A DNA stretch of 64,000 nucleotides from Carettochelys insculpta (GCF_033958435.1 NC_134167.1:7460001-7524000); one strand, 5' to 3'; positions 1 to 12,044 are shown, numbered from the stretch's first letter. Program-made: numbers and translations. Notes: generated by a model from the letters alone, not told the origin.

Positions 1-649
1 CCTCTTCGCTTGATGTTCCTGGTGCTCCCTTCTTCACCTTATGTGCTTGGAGCTGCCTGAAAGAGAGAGAGAGAGCATGAGCACTCGGGCCCGTGTAAGT
101 CAGTCGCCCTGACGACAAACGCACCTCCCTGATTCAAACTGAGTGTAAACTACCCAAACAAGGTGGTTGTTCGCATCTGCAAACAGCCTGGACGTTCGGC
201 CTCTCGCCCATACGTTCCTCAAACACTTGCACAGTGACTTGCCCGACTTCTCAAACCACACTTGTCGGGTGAGAAAACTACCGAACCCATCCGGCTCTGG
301 AGCCTCAATCTCCACATTTCCCCTTGACAACTCTTTTACCAGGCAGTCACCATACAAATCAAGAGGAATTACGTGATTAAGGGCAGTAGGGAATGAACGG
401 ACAAGTAGTCCAAAAGCAGCGTCCCAGCATGTGCTGCCTGGGTTGACTTAGTCCAAAACTATCCCAGTACCTTCCCTTTCTGGGCTTACCAGCAAAAGCA
501 GCAGGCGGTTGGATCTCCAGGAGCACAGTAAGCAGGGCAGAAAGCCGGAGACTTGGCTGCAGAATTCCAGGCAAGTTGGAAGCGCAGCATGCAGAGCAGG
601 GTCAGGAGGACTCCGGACACAGTTTTACAGAGGTACCGTAATTATTGCC

Positions 650-2990
650 TGTTGAGACCTGCACCCTGTTTACAGGGTGTTCATTCAGGCCAGCTAGCTG
701 CTCTTAGCCTAGTGCCAAGAGACTGGAGGGTCAAGACCAGATTCCCTGATTACAGAGCTGTCACTGGCCTCAGGCTGTGGAGGAAACACACTGCCAAGGG
801 ACCCTCAGAGACTCAGACCCTAGTTACAGGGAGCGCAAGCGGCCCGTGTTAGTGAGATAGCTCTAATCTCCCAGAGTTCTAAAGAGAACTGAAACCTGTA
901 CCCCGATTACAGGGTGGTCACTGGGATTAGCCAACCAGCGGAGACGGCAGCCTGAATTACAGGAAGGTCAAGCTCCTCGAAGTACCACAGGGCTCACTTT
1001 ATCCCATTCTACCGACACCTCTGACACGCACCCTCATTACAGGGGTGTCACGCTGTCCACTCGAGCAGAGTACAGCATAGTGCCAAATGAGTGAGCGGAC
1101 GCAGACCCGGACCCTACTTACAGGGCGGGCACGCTGCTCCGGGTTCCACAGAGCTCAACGTCCCCCAGCAGCCAAAGGGACACAAACTCTCCCCTCATTA
1201 CAGGGCCAGGACTCAAACCAGCTGGCTGCAGTTGGCAACAAAAGAATGAAGGACAGAGACCTGAACCCTGGATACAGGGTGGCCACGCTGCCCAAGTAGG
1301 AGGGGATAAGGCACGAGCTGTGACGCTCAGCCTCGCGTCCTAAATCACGCCCCTTAACGGTCAATCACCGTCATCAGCCCCCTAAAAGGGAGCTCAGCTT
1401 AAGCAGAGCGGAAGGGGTGGACCAAGTCCCCATATGAAGGGGTCTCACAATGTCCAAGGTACTGAAAGGTGACACCCGAGCCCTTACCCTTCCCTTTGGT
1501 GAGGAGAAACGATCACACATTTAAATATGCTTCGAGCTCCTTTTCTGATTCTGGGAGGAGGAAAGAAAAAGCGCTGCAGCGGCTTAACTTAAAAAAATTA
1601 AAATAAAGAAAGTAAAAACCTTTCACACCCACTCGTATCACAGGCTCTCACAAACACACGTCTACAAAACAAAGGGAGACTTCCCAGAACAGAAAGAGAG
1701 CTCGTGGCAGAAGGTCTCTCGACCAGCGTTCAGCTTGACCAGTCTTCCTCCCCTCAAAAACACAAAGGGAAAAGGGACAAGACCAGCACCCTGATTACAG
1801 GGTGGGGTCAAAGTGACTAGCCCAACAACCCAAAGGGGAAAGGACCCAAGCCCCTCTTACGGGACGGTCCCTCGGGCTAGCCGATTAATGGGAAATACCT
1901 TTATTTACAAGAGAAAAGGAGGAGACCCGAACCCTACTTACAGGGTGGTCGCTCAGCCCAAAGCATTCAGGGGAACCTAGTCCTCCCTTAAGAGGAGGCA
2001 CGTGACATGCCCCCTAATTACAGGGCAGGCAGTCAAATTCAGCAGGCTGAGGATAGGACACAATTCCAAATGAGCAAAGACCTGAACCCCGGTTACAAGG
2101 AGGTCACACTGCTCCAGTAACATCAGTCTTTTCCAGAAGCAAGGGGGACGTGACTCTCGCCCTTTTTACAAGGTGGTCACTCTGACTAGCTGTATTAAGG
2201 AGCGTAATTACAATGAGACAGCTCTAGACCTGAACCCTGAATACAGGGTGGTCATGCTCCTCTGGGCCCTCAAGATAACCCTAAACCCCCAAAAGTGAGA
2301 AGGATTGGACCTCAACCCTAATTACAGGGCGGTCCCTCTGATTAGAAGGCTAAAGGCGCATAAAGCCAAGGAGTAAACGGGCAGAGACCTAGCCCCGACA
2401 TTACAGGGCGGTCATGCTCTGCAAGTTATCAGAGAGCTCAGTATTTCTCCTTCTTCAGAGTAATGACAGTCGCACCCCAATTGCCATTGGCCACGCTCAC
2501 TAGACTGCCAGTGAGGTACGATGCCAAAACAGCAAGAGGGCAGAGAACTGGCCTGAATAATAGGGAAGGGGAGTCCCTCTGCTCCGAGTTCCAAAGAGCT
2601 CAGTATCCCCCAGAAGCAACAGGAATGTGACTTGCACCCTGATTACAGGGTTGTCATCCTGACTAGAGTCCATAACAAGGCGTAATGCTGAATGAGCAAG
2701 TGGGCAAAGACCTGGACCTTGGCTACAGGGCGGTCACATTCGTTACGTTACCCAAGAGCTCCAAGTCCCTCGAAAGTGAGGGGGAGGTGACTTGTACCCT
2801 GATTACAGGGTAGGCATTCTGAGTATCCCGCTAACAGAGAATTACGTCCAAAGGATAAAACAGCACGGACACGGACCCTGCTTACAGGGCGGTCATGCGC
2901 CACGAGGTGTTCGTGGGCTCGACATGCCCCATAAGGTGTTATTAAATGACCTGAGCCCTGATTACTGGGATGGAACTGTGCCCGGAGTCC
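650..2990 (+). repeat. Subrepeats with 22-bp core, about 23 per unit
   Basis: Within the unit a core close to ACCCTGATTACAGGGTGGTC recurs about every 70-85 bp, for example near 665, 744, 822, 904, 957, 1033, 1115, 1197, 1267, then 1793, 1855, 1938, 2013, 2090, 2160, 2240, 2320, 2396, 2640, 2718, 2800, 2880 and 2960. The arms ACCCTG and CAGGGT are reverse complements around a 4-base spacer (ATTA, CTTA, TTTA, GATA and similar). The CAGGG arm with GGTCA is best kept. Between cores are weaker repeats such as CTGACTAGC and AGAGCTC. The same cores recur in units 2 and 3. Confidence 0.9.
1300..1780. other. A-rich spacer within the macrosatellite unit
   Basis: This stretch lacks the 22-bp core and is richer in A+T than its flanks. 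It includes ATTTAAATATGC near 1520-1531 and a run of A with interspersed TTAAAATAAAG near 1587-1610. It recurs at about +3033 and +6066. If the unit is transcribed this would be a natural place to look for a promoter, but nothing here proves one. Confidence 0.5.
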
Positions 2991-5900
2991 CTTTCCTTCT
3001 CTCCTCCAGCTTCAGTGACTTGTCTTCTTTCCTCCTCTTCGCTTGATGTTCCTGGTGCTCCCTTCTTCACCTTATGTGCTTGGAGCTGCCTGAAAGAGAG
3101 AGAGAGAGCATGAGCACTCGGGCCCGTGTAAGTCAGTCGCCCTGACGACAAACGCACCTCCCTGATTCAAACTGAGTGTAAACTACCCAAACAAGGTGGT
3201 TGTTCGCATCTGCAAACAGCCTGGACGTTCGGCCTCTCGCCCATACGTTCCTCAAACACTTGCACAGTGACTTGCCCGACTTCTCAAACCACACTTGTCG
3301 GGTGAGAAAACTACCGAACCCATCCGGCTCTGGAGCCTCAATCTCCACATTTCCCCTTGACAACTCTTTTACCAGGCAGTCACCATACAAATCAAGAGGA
3401 ATTACGTGATTAAGGGCAGTAGGGAATGAACGGACAAGTAGTCCAAAAGCAGCGTCCCAGCATGTGCTGCCTGGGTTGACTTAGTCCAAAACTATCCCAG
3501 TACCTTCCCTTTCTGGGCTTACCAGCAAAAGCAGCAGGCGGTTGGATCTCCAGGAGCACAGTAAGCAGGGCAGAAAGCCGGAGACTTGGCTGCAGAATTC
3601 CAGGCAAGTTGGAAGCGCAGCATGCAGAGCAGGGTCAGGAGGACTCCGGACACAGTTTTACAGAGGTACCGTAATTATTGCCTGTTGAGACCTGCACCCT
3701 GTTTACAGGGTGTTCATTCAGGCCAGCTAGCTGCTCTTAGCCTAGTGCCAAGAGACTGGAGGGTCAAGACCAGATTCCCTGATTACAGAGCTGTCACTGG
3801 CCTCAGGCTGTGGAGGAAACACACTGCCAAGGGACCCTCAGAGACTCAGACCCTAGTTACAGGGAGCGCAAGCGGCCCGTGTTAGTGAGATAGCTCTAAT
3901 CTCCCAGAGTTCTAAAGAGAACTGAAACCTGTACCCCGATTACAGGGTGGTCACTGGGATTAGCCAACCAGCGGAGACGGCAGCCTGAATTACAGGAAGG
4001 TCAAGCTCCTCGAAGTACCACAGGGCTCACTTTATCCCATTCTACCGACACCTCTGACACGCACCCTCATTACAGGGGTGTCACGCTGTCCACTCGAGCA
4101 GAGTACAGCATAGTGCCAAATGAGTGAGCGGACGCAGACCCGGACCCTACTTACAGGGCGGGCACGCTGCTCCGGGTTCCACAGAGCTCAACGTCCCCCA
4201 GCAGCCAAAGGGACACAAACTCTCCCCTCATTACAGGGCCAGGACTCAAACCAGCTGGCTGCAGTTGGCGACAAAAGAATGAAGGACAGAGACCTGAACC
4301 CTGGATACAGGGTGGCCACGCTGCCCAAGTAGGAGGGGATAAGGCACGAGCTGTGACGCTCAGCCTCGCGTCCTAAATCACGCCCCTTAACGGTCAATCA
4401 CCGTCATCAGCCCCCTAAAAGGGAGCTCAGCTTAAGCAGAGCGGAAGGGGTGGACCAAGTCCCCATATGAAGGGGTCTCACAATGTCCAAGGCACTGAAA
4501 GGTGACACCCGAGCCCTTACCCTTCCCTTTGGTGAGGAGAAACGATCACACATTTAAATATGCTTCGAGCTCCTTTTCTGATTCTGGGAGGAGGAAAGAA
4601 AAAGCGCTGCAGCGGCTTAACTTAAAAAAATTAAAATAAAGAAAGTAAAAACCTTTCACACCCACTCGTATCACAGGCTCTCACAAACACACGTCTACAA
4701 AACAAAGGGAGACTTCCCAGAACAGAAAGAGAGCTCGTGGCAGAAGGTCTCTCGACCAGCGTTCAGCTTGACCAGTCTTCCTCCCCTCAAAAACACAAAG
4801 GGAAAAGGGACAAGACCAGCACCCTGATTACAGGGTGGGGTCAAAGTGACTAGCCCAACAACCCAAAGGGGAAAGGACCCAAGCCCCTCTTACGGGACGG
4901 TCCCTCGGGCTAGCCGATTAATGGGAAATACCTTTATTTACAAGAGAAAAGGAGGAGACCCGAACCCTACTTACAGGGTGGTCGCTCAGCCCAAAGCATT
5001 CAGGGGAACCTAGTCCTCCCTTAAGAGGAGGCACGTGACATGCCCCCTAATTACAGGGCAGGCAGTCAAATTCAGCAGGCTGAGGATAGGACACAATTCC
5101 AAATGAGCAAAGACCTGAACCCCGGTTACAAGGAGGTCACACTGCTCCAGTAACATCAGTCTTTTCCAAAAGCAAGGGGGACGTGACTCTCGCCCTTTTT
5201 ACAAGGTGGTCACTCTGACTAGCTGTATTAAGGAGCGTAATTACAATGAGACAGCTCTAGACCTGAACCCTGAATACAGGGTGGTCATGCTCCTCTGGGC
5301 CCTCAAGATAACCCTAAACCCCCAAAAGTGAGAAGGATTGGACCTCAACCCTAATTACAGGGCGGTCCCTCTGATTAGAAGGCTAAAGGCGCATAAAGCC
5401 AAGGAGTAAACGGGCAGAGACCTAGCCCCGACATTACAGGGCGGTCATGCTCTGCAAGTTATCAGAGAGCTCAGTATTTCTCCTTCTTCAGAGTAATGAC
5501 AGTCGCACCCCAATTGCCGTTGGCCACGCTCACTAGACTGCCAGTGAGGTACGATGCCAAAACAGCAAGAGGGCAGAGAACTGGCCTGAATAATAGGGAA
5601 GGGGAGTCCCTCTGCTCCGAGTTCCAAAGAGCTCAGTATCCCCCAGAAGCAACAGGAATGTGACTTGCACCCTGATTACAGGGTTGTCATCCTGACTAGA
5701 GTCCATAACAAGGCGTAATGCTGAATGAGCAAGTGGGCAAAGACCTGGACCCTGGCTACAGGGCGGTCACATTCGTTACGTTACCCAAGAGCTCCAAGTC
5801 CCTCGAAAGTGAGGGGGAGGTGACTTGTACCCTGATTACAGGGTAGGCATTCTGAGTATCCCGCTAACAGAGAATTACGTCCAAAGGATAAAACAGCACG

Positions 5901-8900
5901 GACACGGACCCTGCTTACAGGGCGGTCATGCGCCACGAGGTGTTCGTGGGCTCGACATGCCCCATAAGGTGTTATTAAATGACCTGAGCCCTGATTACTG
6001 GGATGGAACTGTGCCCGGAGTCCCTTTCCTTCTCTCCTCCAGCTTCAGTGACTTGTCTTCTTTCCTCCTCTTCGCTTGATGTTCCTGGTGCTCCCTTCTT
6101 CACCTTATGTGCTTGGAGCTGCCTGAAAGAGAGAGAGAGAGCATGAGCACTCGGGCCCGTGTAAGTCAGTCGCCCTGACGACAAACGCACCTCCCTGATT
6201 CAAACTGAGTGTAAACTACCCAAACAAGGTGGTTGTTCGCATCTGCAAACAGCCTGGACGTTCGGCCTCTCGCCCATACGTTCCTCAAACACTTGCACAG
6301 TGACTTGCCCGACTTCTCAAACCACACTTGTCGGGTGAGAAAACTACCGAACCCATCCGGCTCTGGAGCCTCAATCTCCACATTTCCCCTTGACAACTCT
6401 TTTACCAGGCAGTCACCATACAAATCAAGAGGAATTACGTGATTAAGGGCAGTAGGGGATGAACGGACAAGTAGTCCAAAAGCAGCGTCCCAGCATGTGC
6501 TGCCTGGGTTGACTTAGTCCAAAACTATCCCAGTACCTTCCCTTTCTGGGCTTACCAGCAAAAGCAGCAGGCGGTTGGATCTCCAGGAGCACAGTAAGCA
6601 GGGCAGAAAGCCGGAGACTTGGCTGCAGAATTCCAGGCAAGTTGGAAGCGCAGCATGCAGAGCAGGGTCAGGAGGACTCCGGACACAGTTTTACAGAGGT
6701 ACCGTAATTATTGCCTGTTGAGACCTGCACCCTGTTTACAGGGTGTTCATTCAGGCCAGCTAGCTGCTCTTAGCCTAGTGCCAAGAGACTGGAGGGTCAA
6801 GACCAGATTCCCTGATTACAGAGCTGTCACTGGCCTCAGGCTGTGGAGGAAACACACTGCCAAGGGACCCTCAGAGACTCAGACCCTAGTTACAGGGAGC
6901 GCAAGCGGCCCGTGTTAGTGAGATAGCTCTAATCTCCCAGAGTTCTAAAGAGAACTGAAACCTGTACCCCGATTACAGGGTGGTCACTGGGATTAGCCAA
7001 CCAGCGGAGACGGCAGCCTGAATTACAGGAAGGTCAAGCTCCTCGAAGTACCACAGGGCTCACTTTATCCCATTCTACCGACACCTCTGACACGCACCCT
7101 CATTACAGGGGTGTCACGCTGTCCACTCGAGCAGAGTACAGCATAGTGCCAAATGAGTGAGCGGACGCAGACCCGGACCCTACTTACAGGGCGGGCACGC
7201 TGCTCCGGGTTCCACAGAGCTCAACGTCCCCCAGCAGCCAAAGGGACACAAACTCTCCCCTCATTACAGGGCCAGGACTCAAACCAGCTGGCTGCAGTTG
7301 GCGACAAAAGAATGAAGGACAGAGACCTGAACCCTGGATACAGGGTGGCCACGCTGCCCAAGTAGGAGGGGATAAGGCACGAGCTGTGACGCTCAGCCTC
7401 GCGTCCTAAATCACGCCCCTTAACGGTCAATCACCGTCATCAGCCCCCTAAAAGGGAGCTCAGCTTAAGCAGAGCGGAAGGGGTGGACCAAGTCCCCATA
7501 CGACGGGGTCTCACAATGTCCAAGGCACTGAAAGGTGACACCCGAGCCCTTACCCTTCCCTTTGGTGAGGAGAAACGATCACACATTTAAATATGCTTCG
7601 AGCTCCTTTTCTGATTCTGGGAGGAGGAAAGAAAAAGCGCTGCAGCGGCTTAACTTAAAAAAATTAAAATAAAGAAAGTAAAAACCTTTCACACCCACTC
7701 GTATCACAGGCTCTCACAAACACACGTCTACAAAACAAAGGGAGACTTCCCAGAACAGAAAGAGAGCTCGTGGCAGAAGGTCTCTCGACCAGCGTTCAGC
7801 TTGACCAGTCTTCCTCCCCTCAAAAACACAAAGGGAAAAGGGACAAGACCAGCACCCTGATTACAGGGTGGGGTCAAAGTGACTAGCCCAACAACCCAAA
7901 GGGGAAAGGACCCAAGCCCCTCTTACGGGACGGTCCCTCGGGCTAGCCGATTAATGGGAAATACCTTTATTTACAAGAGAAAAGGAGGAGACCCGAACCC
8001 TACTTACAGGGTGGTCGCTCAGCCCAAAGCATTCAGGGGAACCTAGTCCTCCCTTAAGAGGAGGCACGTGACATGCCCCCTAATTACAGGGCAGGCAGTC
8101 AAATTCAGCAGGCTGAGGATAGGACACAATTCCAAATGAGCAAAGACCTGAACCCCGGTTACAAGGAGGTCACACTGCTCCAGTAACATCAGTCTTTTCC
8201 AGAAGCAAGGGGGACGTGACTCTCGCCCTTTTTACAAGGTGGTCACTCTGACTAGCTGTATTAAGGAGCGTAATTACAATGAGACAGCTCTAGACCTGAA
8301 CCCTGAATACAGGGTGGTCATGCTCCTCTGGGCCCTCAAGATAACCCTAAACCCCCAAAAGTGAGAAGGATTGGACCTCAACCCTAATTACAGGGCGGTC
8401 CCTCTGATTAGAAGGCTAAAGGCGCATAAAGCCAAGGAGTAAACGGGCAGAGACCTAGCCCCGACATTACAGGGCGGTCATGCTCTGCAAGTTATCAGAG
8501 GGCAAGAGGGCAGAGAACTGGCCTGAATAATAGGGAAGGGGAGTCCCTCTGCTCCGAGTTCCAAAGAGCTCAGTATCCCCCAGAAGCAACAGGAATGTGA
8601 CTTGCACCCTGATTACAGGGTTGTCATCCTGACTAGAGTCCATAACAAGGCGTAATGCTGAATGAGCAAGTGGGCAAAGACCTGGACCTTGGCTACAGGG
8701 CGGTCACATTCGTTACGTTACCCAAGAGCTCCAAGTCCCTCGAAAGTGAGGGGGAGGTGACTTGTACCCTGATTACAGGGTAGGCATTCTGAGTATCCCG
8801 CTAACAGAGAATTACGTCCAAAGGATAAAACAGCACGGACACGGACCCTGCTTACAGGGCGGTCATGCGCCACGAGGTGTTCGTGGGCTCGACATGCCCC

Positions 8901-9252
8901 ATAAGGTGTTATTAAATGACCTGAGCCCTGATTACTGGGATGGAACTGTGCCCGGAGTCCCTTTCCTTCTCTCCTCCAGCTTCAGTGACTTGTCTTCTTT
9001 CCTCCTCTTCGCTTGATGTTCCTGGTGCTCCCTTCTTCACCTTATGTGCTTGGAGCTGCCTGAAAGAGAGAGAGAGAGCATGAGCACTCGGGCCCGTGTA
9101 AGTCAGTCGCCCTGACGACAAACGCACCTCCCTGATTCAAACTGAGTGTAAACTACCCAAACAAGGTGGTTGTTCGCATCTGCAAACAGCCTGGACGTTC
9201 GGCCTCTCGCCCATACGTTCCTCAAACACTTGCACAGTGACTTGCCCGACTT

Positions 9253-9340
9253 CGAGCTGCCTGAAAGGGAGAGAGGGAGCACTCAGGTTTGTGTAAGTCA
9301 GATGCCTTGATGACGAATGTACCTCCCTGACTCAAAGTGA
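9253..9340. repeat. Diverged macrosatellite fragment at array edge
   Basis: At 9252/9253 the fourth copy stops and the sequence jumps back to unit position about 50 (GAGCTGCCTGAAAG). For about 85 bp it follows the unit again with many substitutions and a shortened GA run. This contrasts with the near-perfect match between full copies and fits a degraded edge monomer that escapes homogenisation. Confidence 0.8.
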
Positions 9341-9354
9341 TCCCCTCCGCCCCC

Positions 9355-9924
9355 AAGTACAGCGGTGCCGGGAGCTGGAGCCGACGCCGCAGCGCTCCGG
9401 GGTGGACACGAGCCCCAGCCCCGGGAAGCCGGGCGGGAGGAAAGGGGCGGCGGGAGGCTGCCGGCCCCGGGTTTTCAGGCGGGTGGACAGACGGATGGAC
9501 GTGCGGACACAGCGCCCTGCCGCGCTGCGGGGGGAGGCAGGAGCGGGCGGGCAGCGGGCGGGTGCAAAGTCCGAGCAGTCCCAGCGCTGCCCCGGCTGTT
9601 ACTGCGGTACCCGCAGGCCGATTACCGGCGCTCGCCGGGCTCCCTCCGCTCCCGGCCCTGCTCCGCGGCTTTGGCGGGTTGGCCCCGGGCTGCCAGAGGA
9701 GCCCGGGTCACTGAACGCCCGTGTTCTCCCGCCCCGAGCCCGTTGTGCGGGTCGCTCCTGTCGCTGGGCCACAGCCGTAAACCCAGCGCGAGAGAAGGGC
9801 GCGTGGAGCCCGCCGGGCACCGCGGGGTGTTTCCCGCCGTCCGGCCGCGGCCCCTGCCCCAGGGACCGTACGGGCAGTCACGGGCGTTGTCAGAGGGGCC
9901 AAGGACCCGATTTAGTCACTGAGA
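9355..9924. promoter_or_regulatory. CpG-rich block, possible CpG island
   Basis: Very GC-rich with frequent CG dinucleotides, located between the macrosatellite and the 44-bp minisatellite. It has several GC boxes. Open reading frames on both strands are expected from the composition. No splice-supported exon or known protein could be recognised. It could be a promoter island of an unrecognised transcript or just CpG-rich satellite flank. Confidence 0.45.
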
Positions 9925-11243
9925 CTTCCCCGCCCGCCCCGAGCCTCCTCCTGTCCCCTCACCTCCGCCTTCCCCGCCCGCCCCGAGCCTCCTGTCCCGT
10001 TACCTCCGCCTTCCCCGCCCGCCCCGAGCCTCCTCCTGTCCCGTCACCTCCGCCCTCCCCGCCCGCCCCGAGCCTCCTCCCGTCCCCTCACCTCCGCCTT
10101 CCCCGCCCGCCCCGAGCCTCCTCCTGTCCCCTCACCTCAGCCTTCCCCGCCCGCCCCGAGCCTCCTCCCGTCCCCTCACCTCCGCCTTCCCCGCCCGCCC
10201 CGAGCCGCCTCCTGTCCCCTCACCTCCGCCTTCCCCGCCCGCCCCGAGCCTCCTCCTGTCCCGTCACCTCCGCCTTCCCCGCCCGCCCCGAGCCTCCTCC
10301 TGTCCCTTCACCTCCGCCTTCCCCTCCCGCCCCGAGCCTCCTCCCGTCCCCTCACCTCCGCCTTCCCCTCCCGCCCCGAGCCTCCTCCTGTCCCCTCACC
10401 TCCACCTTCCCCGCCCGCCCCGAGCCTCCTCCTGTCCCGTCACCTCCGCCTTCCCCGCCCGCCCCGAGCCTCCTCCTGTCCCCTCACCTCCGCCTTCCCC
10501 GCCCGCCCCGAGCCTCCTCCTGTCCCCTCACCTCCGCCTTCCCCGCCCGCCCCGAGCCTCCTCCCGTCCCCTCACCTCCGCCTTCCCCGCCCGCCCCGAG
10601 CCTCCTCCTGTCCCCTCACCTCCGCCTTCCCCGCCCGCCCCGAGCCTCCTCCTGTCCCCTCACCTCCGCCTTCCCCGCCCGCCCCGAGCCTCCTCCCGTC
10701 CCCTCACCTCCGCCTTCCCCGCCCGCCCCGAGCCGCCTCCTGTCCCCTCACCTCCGCCTTCCCCGCCCGCCCCGAGCCGCCTCCTGTCCCGTCACCTCAG
10801 CCTTCCCCGCCCGCCCCGAGCCTCCTGTCCCGTCACCTCCACCTTCCCCGCCCGCCCCGAGCCTCCTCCTGTCCCGTCACCTCCGCCTTCCCCGCCCGCC
10901 CCGAGCCTCCTCCCGTCCCCTCACCTCCGCCTTCCCCTCCCGCCCCGAGCCTCCTCCTGTCCCGTCACCTCCGCCTTCCCCGCCCGCCCCGAGCCTCCTC
11001 CCGTCCCCTCACCTCCGCCTTCCCCGCCCGCCCCGAGCCTCCTCCCGTCCCGTCACCTCCGCCTTCCCCGCCCGCCCCGAGCCTCCTCCCGTCCCGTCAC
11101 CTCAGCCTTCCCCGCCCGCCCCGAGCCTCCTGTCCCCTCACCTCAGCCTTCCCCGCCCGCCCCGAGCCTCCTGTCCCGTCACCTCAGCCTTCCCCGCCCG
11201 CCCCGAGCCTCCTGTCCCCTCACCTCAGCCTTCCCCGCCGGCC
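9925..11243. repeat. GC-rich 44-bp minisatellite, about 30 copies
   Basis: The unit has a GC-rich half (CCCCGCCCGCCCCGAGCC) and a CT-rich half (TCCTCCTGTCCCCTCACC). The usual length is 44 bp; shorter 41-bp units lack one CTC. Variants mix along the array: TCCTGT/TCCCGT, CCCTCAC/CCGTCAC, CTCCGCC/CTCAGCC, CCCGCCCG/CCCTCCCG. All three + frames lack stops, giving a long Pro/Ser/Arg-rich open frame (9402-11426) that repeats every 44 residues; I do not call it a gene. The - strand holds GGGGCGGGCGGGG in nearly every unit, suitable for G-quadruplexes and for Sp1/KLF factors. Confidence 0.95.
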
Positions 11244-12044
11244 CATTATCTCTGCCTTCCCCCCAGCTCTGTTGATTTACCTCAGATCTTTCCTGCCTCA
11301 GCCCACACCCTGTTCCCCAAGTCGCCACCTCAGGTCTTTGCCCAGCCTGAAGCCTCAACCACCCTCCTGACCCCCCCAGTGATGTGGGTATTTCCCAGCT
11401 TAACACGAGTCCCCCTCATGCCCTGACCTCTCCGTGCCTGGCTGGGCCATGCCCTGCTCACAGTCGCTGAGCACTTCCTGCACCAGTCCCCTTCCCTCCC
11501 TCCGCTTGTACCCTTCTGGGATTGCCCCCAGTCTCCACTTACCCCTTCCCCGCCTCAATTCCTGCTCCCCAGAGGTCTCTGCGCCTCCGGCCTCCACGCC
11601 CCCCACATCTCCATTTCCCACCCAGCCAGGCTCGGGCTTCCGAGCTTCCCACCCGAGCCAAGCTGCTTCCCACCACCTTGTTGTGCCTCACCTTGTCCCT
11701 TGTGGTGTGCCTCACAGCCTGGCTCCCTGGTCTGCGCTTGTGGGAGCCCAGAAATTGAACAGCACTGGTGCACTGCTCACTTGCCTGGCTCCCAGAGTGG
11801 CAGGGAGCTGGGAACCAGGCAGCAGCAGACTCCCCTCCACTGCTGGGAGCCAGGGTACTGACCAGCACAGTTTCCCCGCTCTTGTCAGGGGCTGGATAAA
11901 TGTCCAGTGCAGCAGCTGGTCAGTTCCCTGCTCCTCTGAGTGGTGGGGACATGGGCATGGCAGCCTGGAGCCAGGTGCCAGCTCCCCGCCACTCAGTCAC
12001 ATTTGGCACACTCAGCTTGCACCTATCTCAGGTTTCTACTGTAG
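11244..12044. other. C-rich low-complexity sequence, no gene seen
   Basis: Continues from the minisatellite as pyrimidine-rich sequence (runs of CCTC, CCCAG, CCACC) with decreasing order. Several open frames of 70-207 codons overlap on both strands, all with biased Pro/Ser/Gly composition and no recognisable domain. I see no confirmed gene or clear mobile element. Confidence 0.5.

Larger units (their letters stand above)
1..9252. repeat. Macrosatellite, 3033-bp unit, three copies plus a partial fourth
   Basis: Base 1 corresponds to 3034 and 6067, so the period is 3033 bp. Copies are 1-3033, 3034-6066, 6067-9003 (about 96 bp shorter, deleted near 8500) and 9004-9252 (partial). I saw only scattered single-base differences, for example near 1244/4277, 1461/4494, 2486/5519 and 2718/5751, so identity is above about 99%. 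Each unit has a roughly 600-bp head, a first array of short GC-rich subrepeats (about 650-1300), an A-rich spacer (about 1300-1780, with a poly-A-rich stretch near 1585-1620) and a second subrepeat array (about 1780-2990). Open frames of 60-99 codons recur in each copy but match no family I know and lie across the subrepeats. The array continues to the left of the window, so its true length is unknown. Confidence 0.97.

Noticed and set aside
100..9127. Recurrent open frames of 60-99 codons in each macrosatellite unit
   Set aside because: Both strands overlap, composition is that of the DNA repeat, and there is no recognisable domain, codon bias or splice context.
9402..11426. 674-codon open frame, longest in the window
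   Set aside because: It runs through the 44-bp minisatellite, repeats every 44 residues, and lacks any known domain. The repeat has no stop in any phase, so the frame is a by-product.
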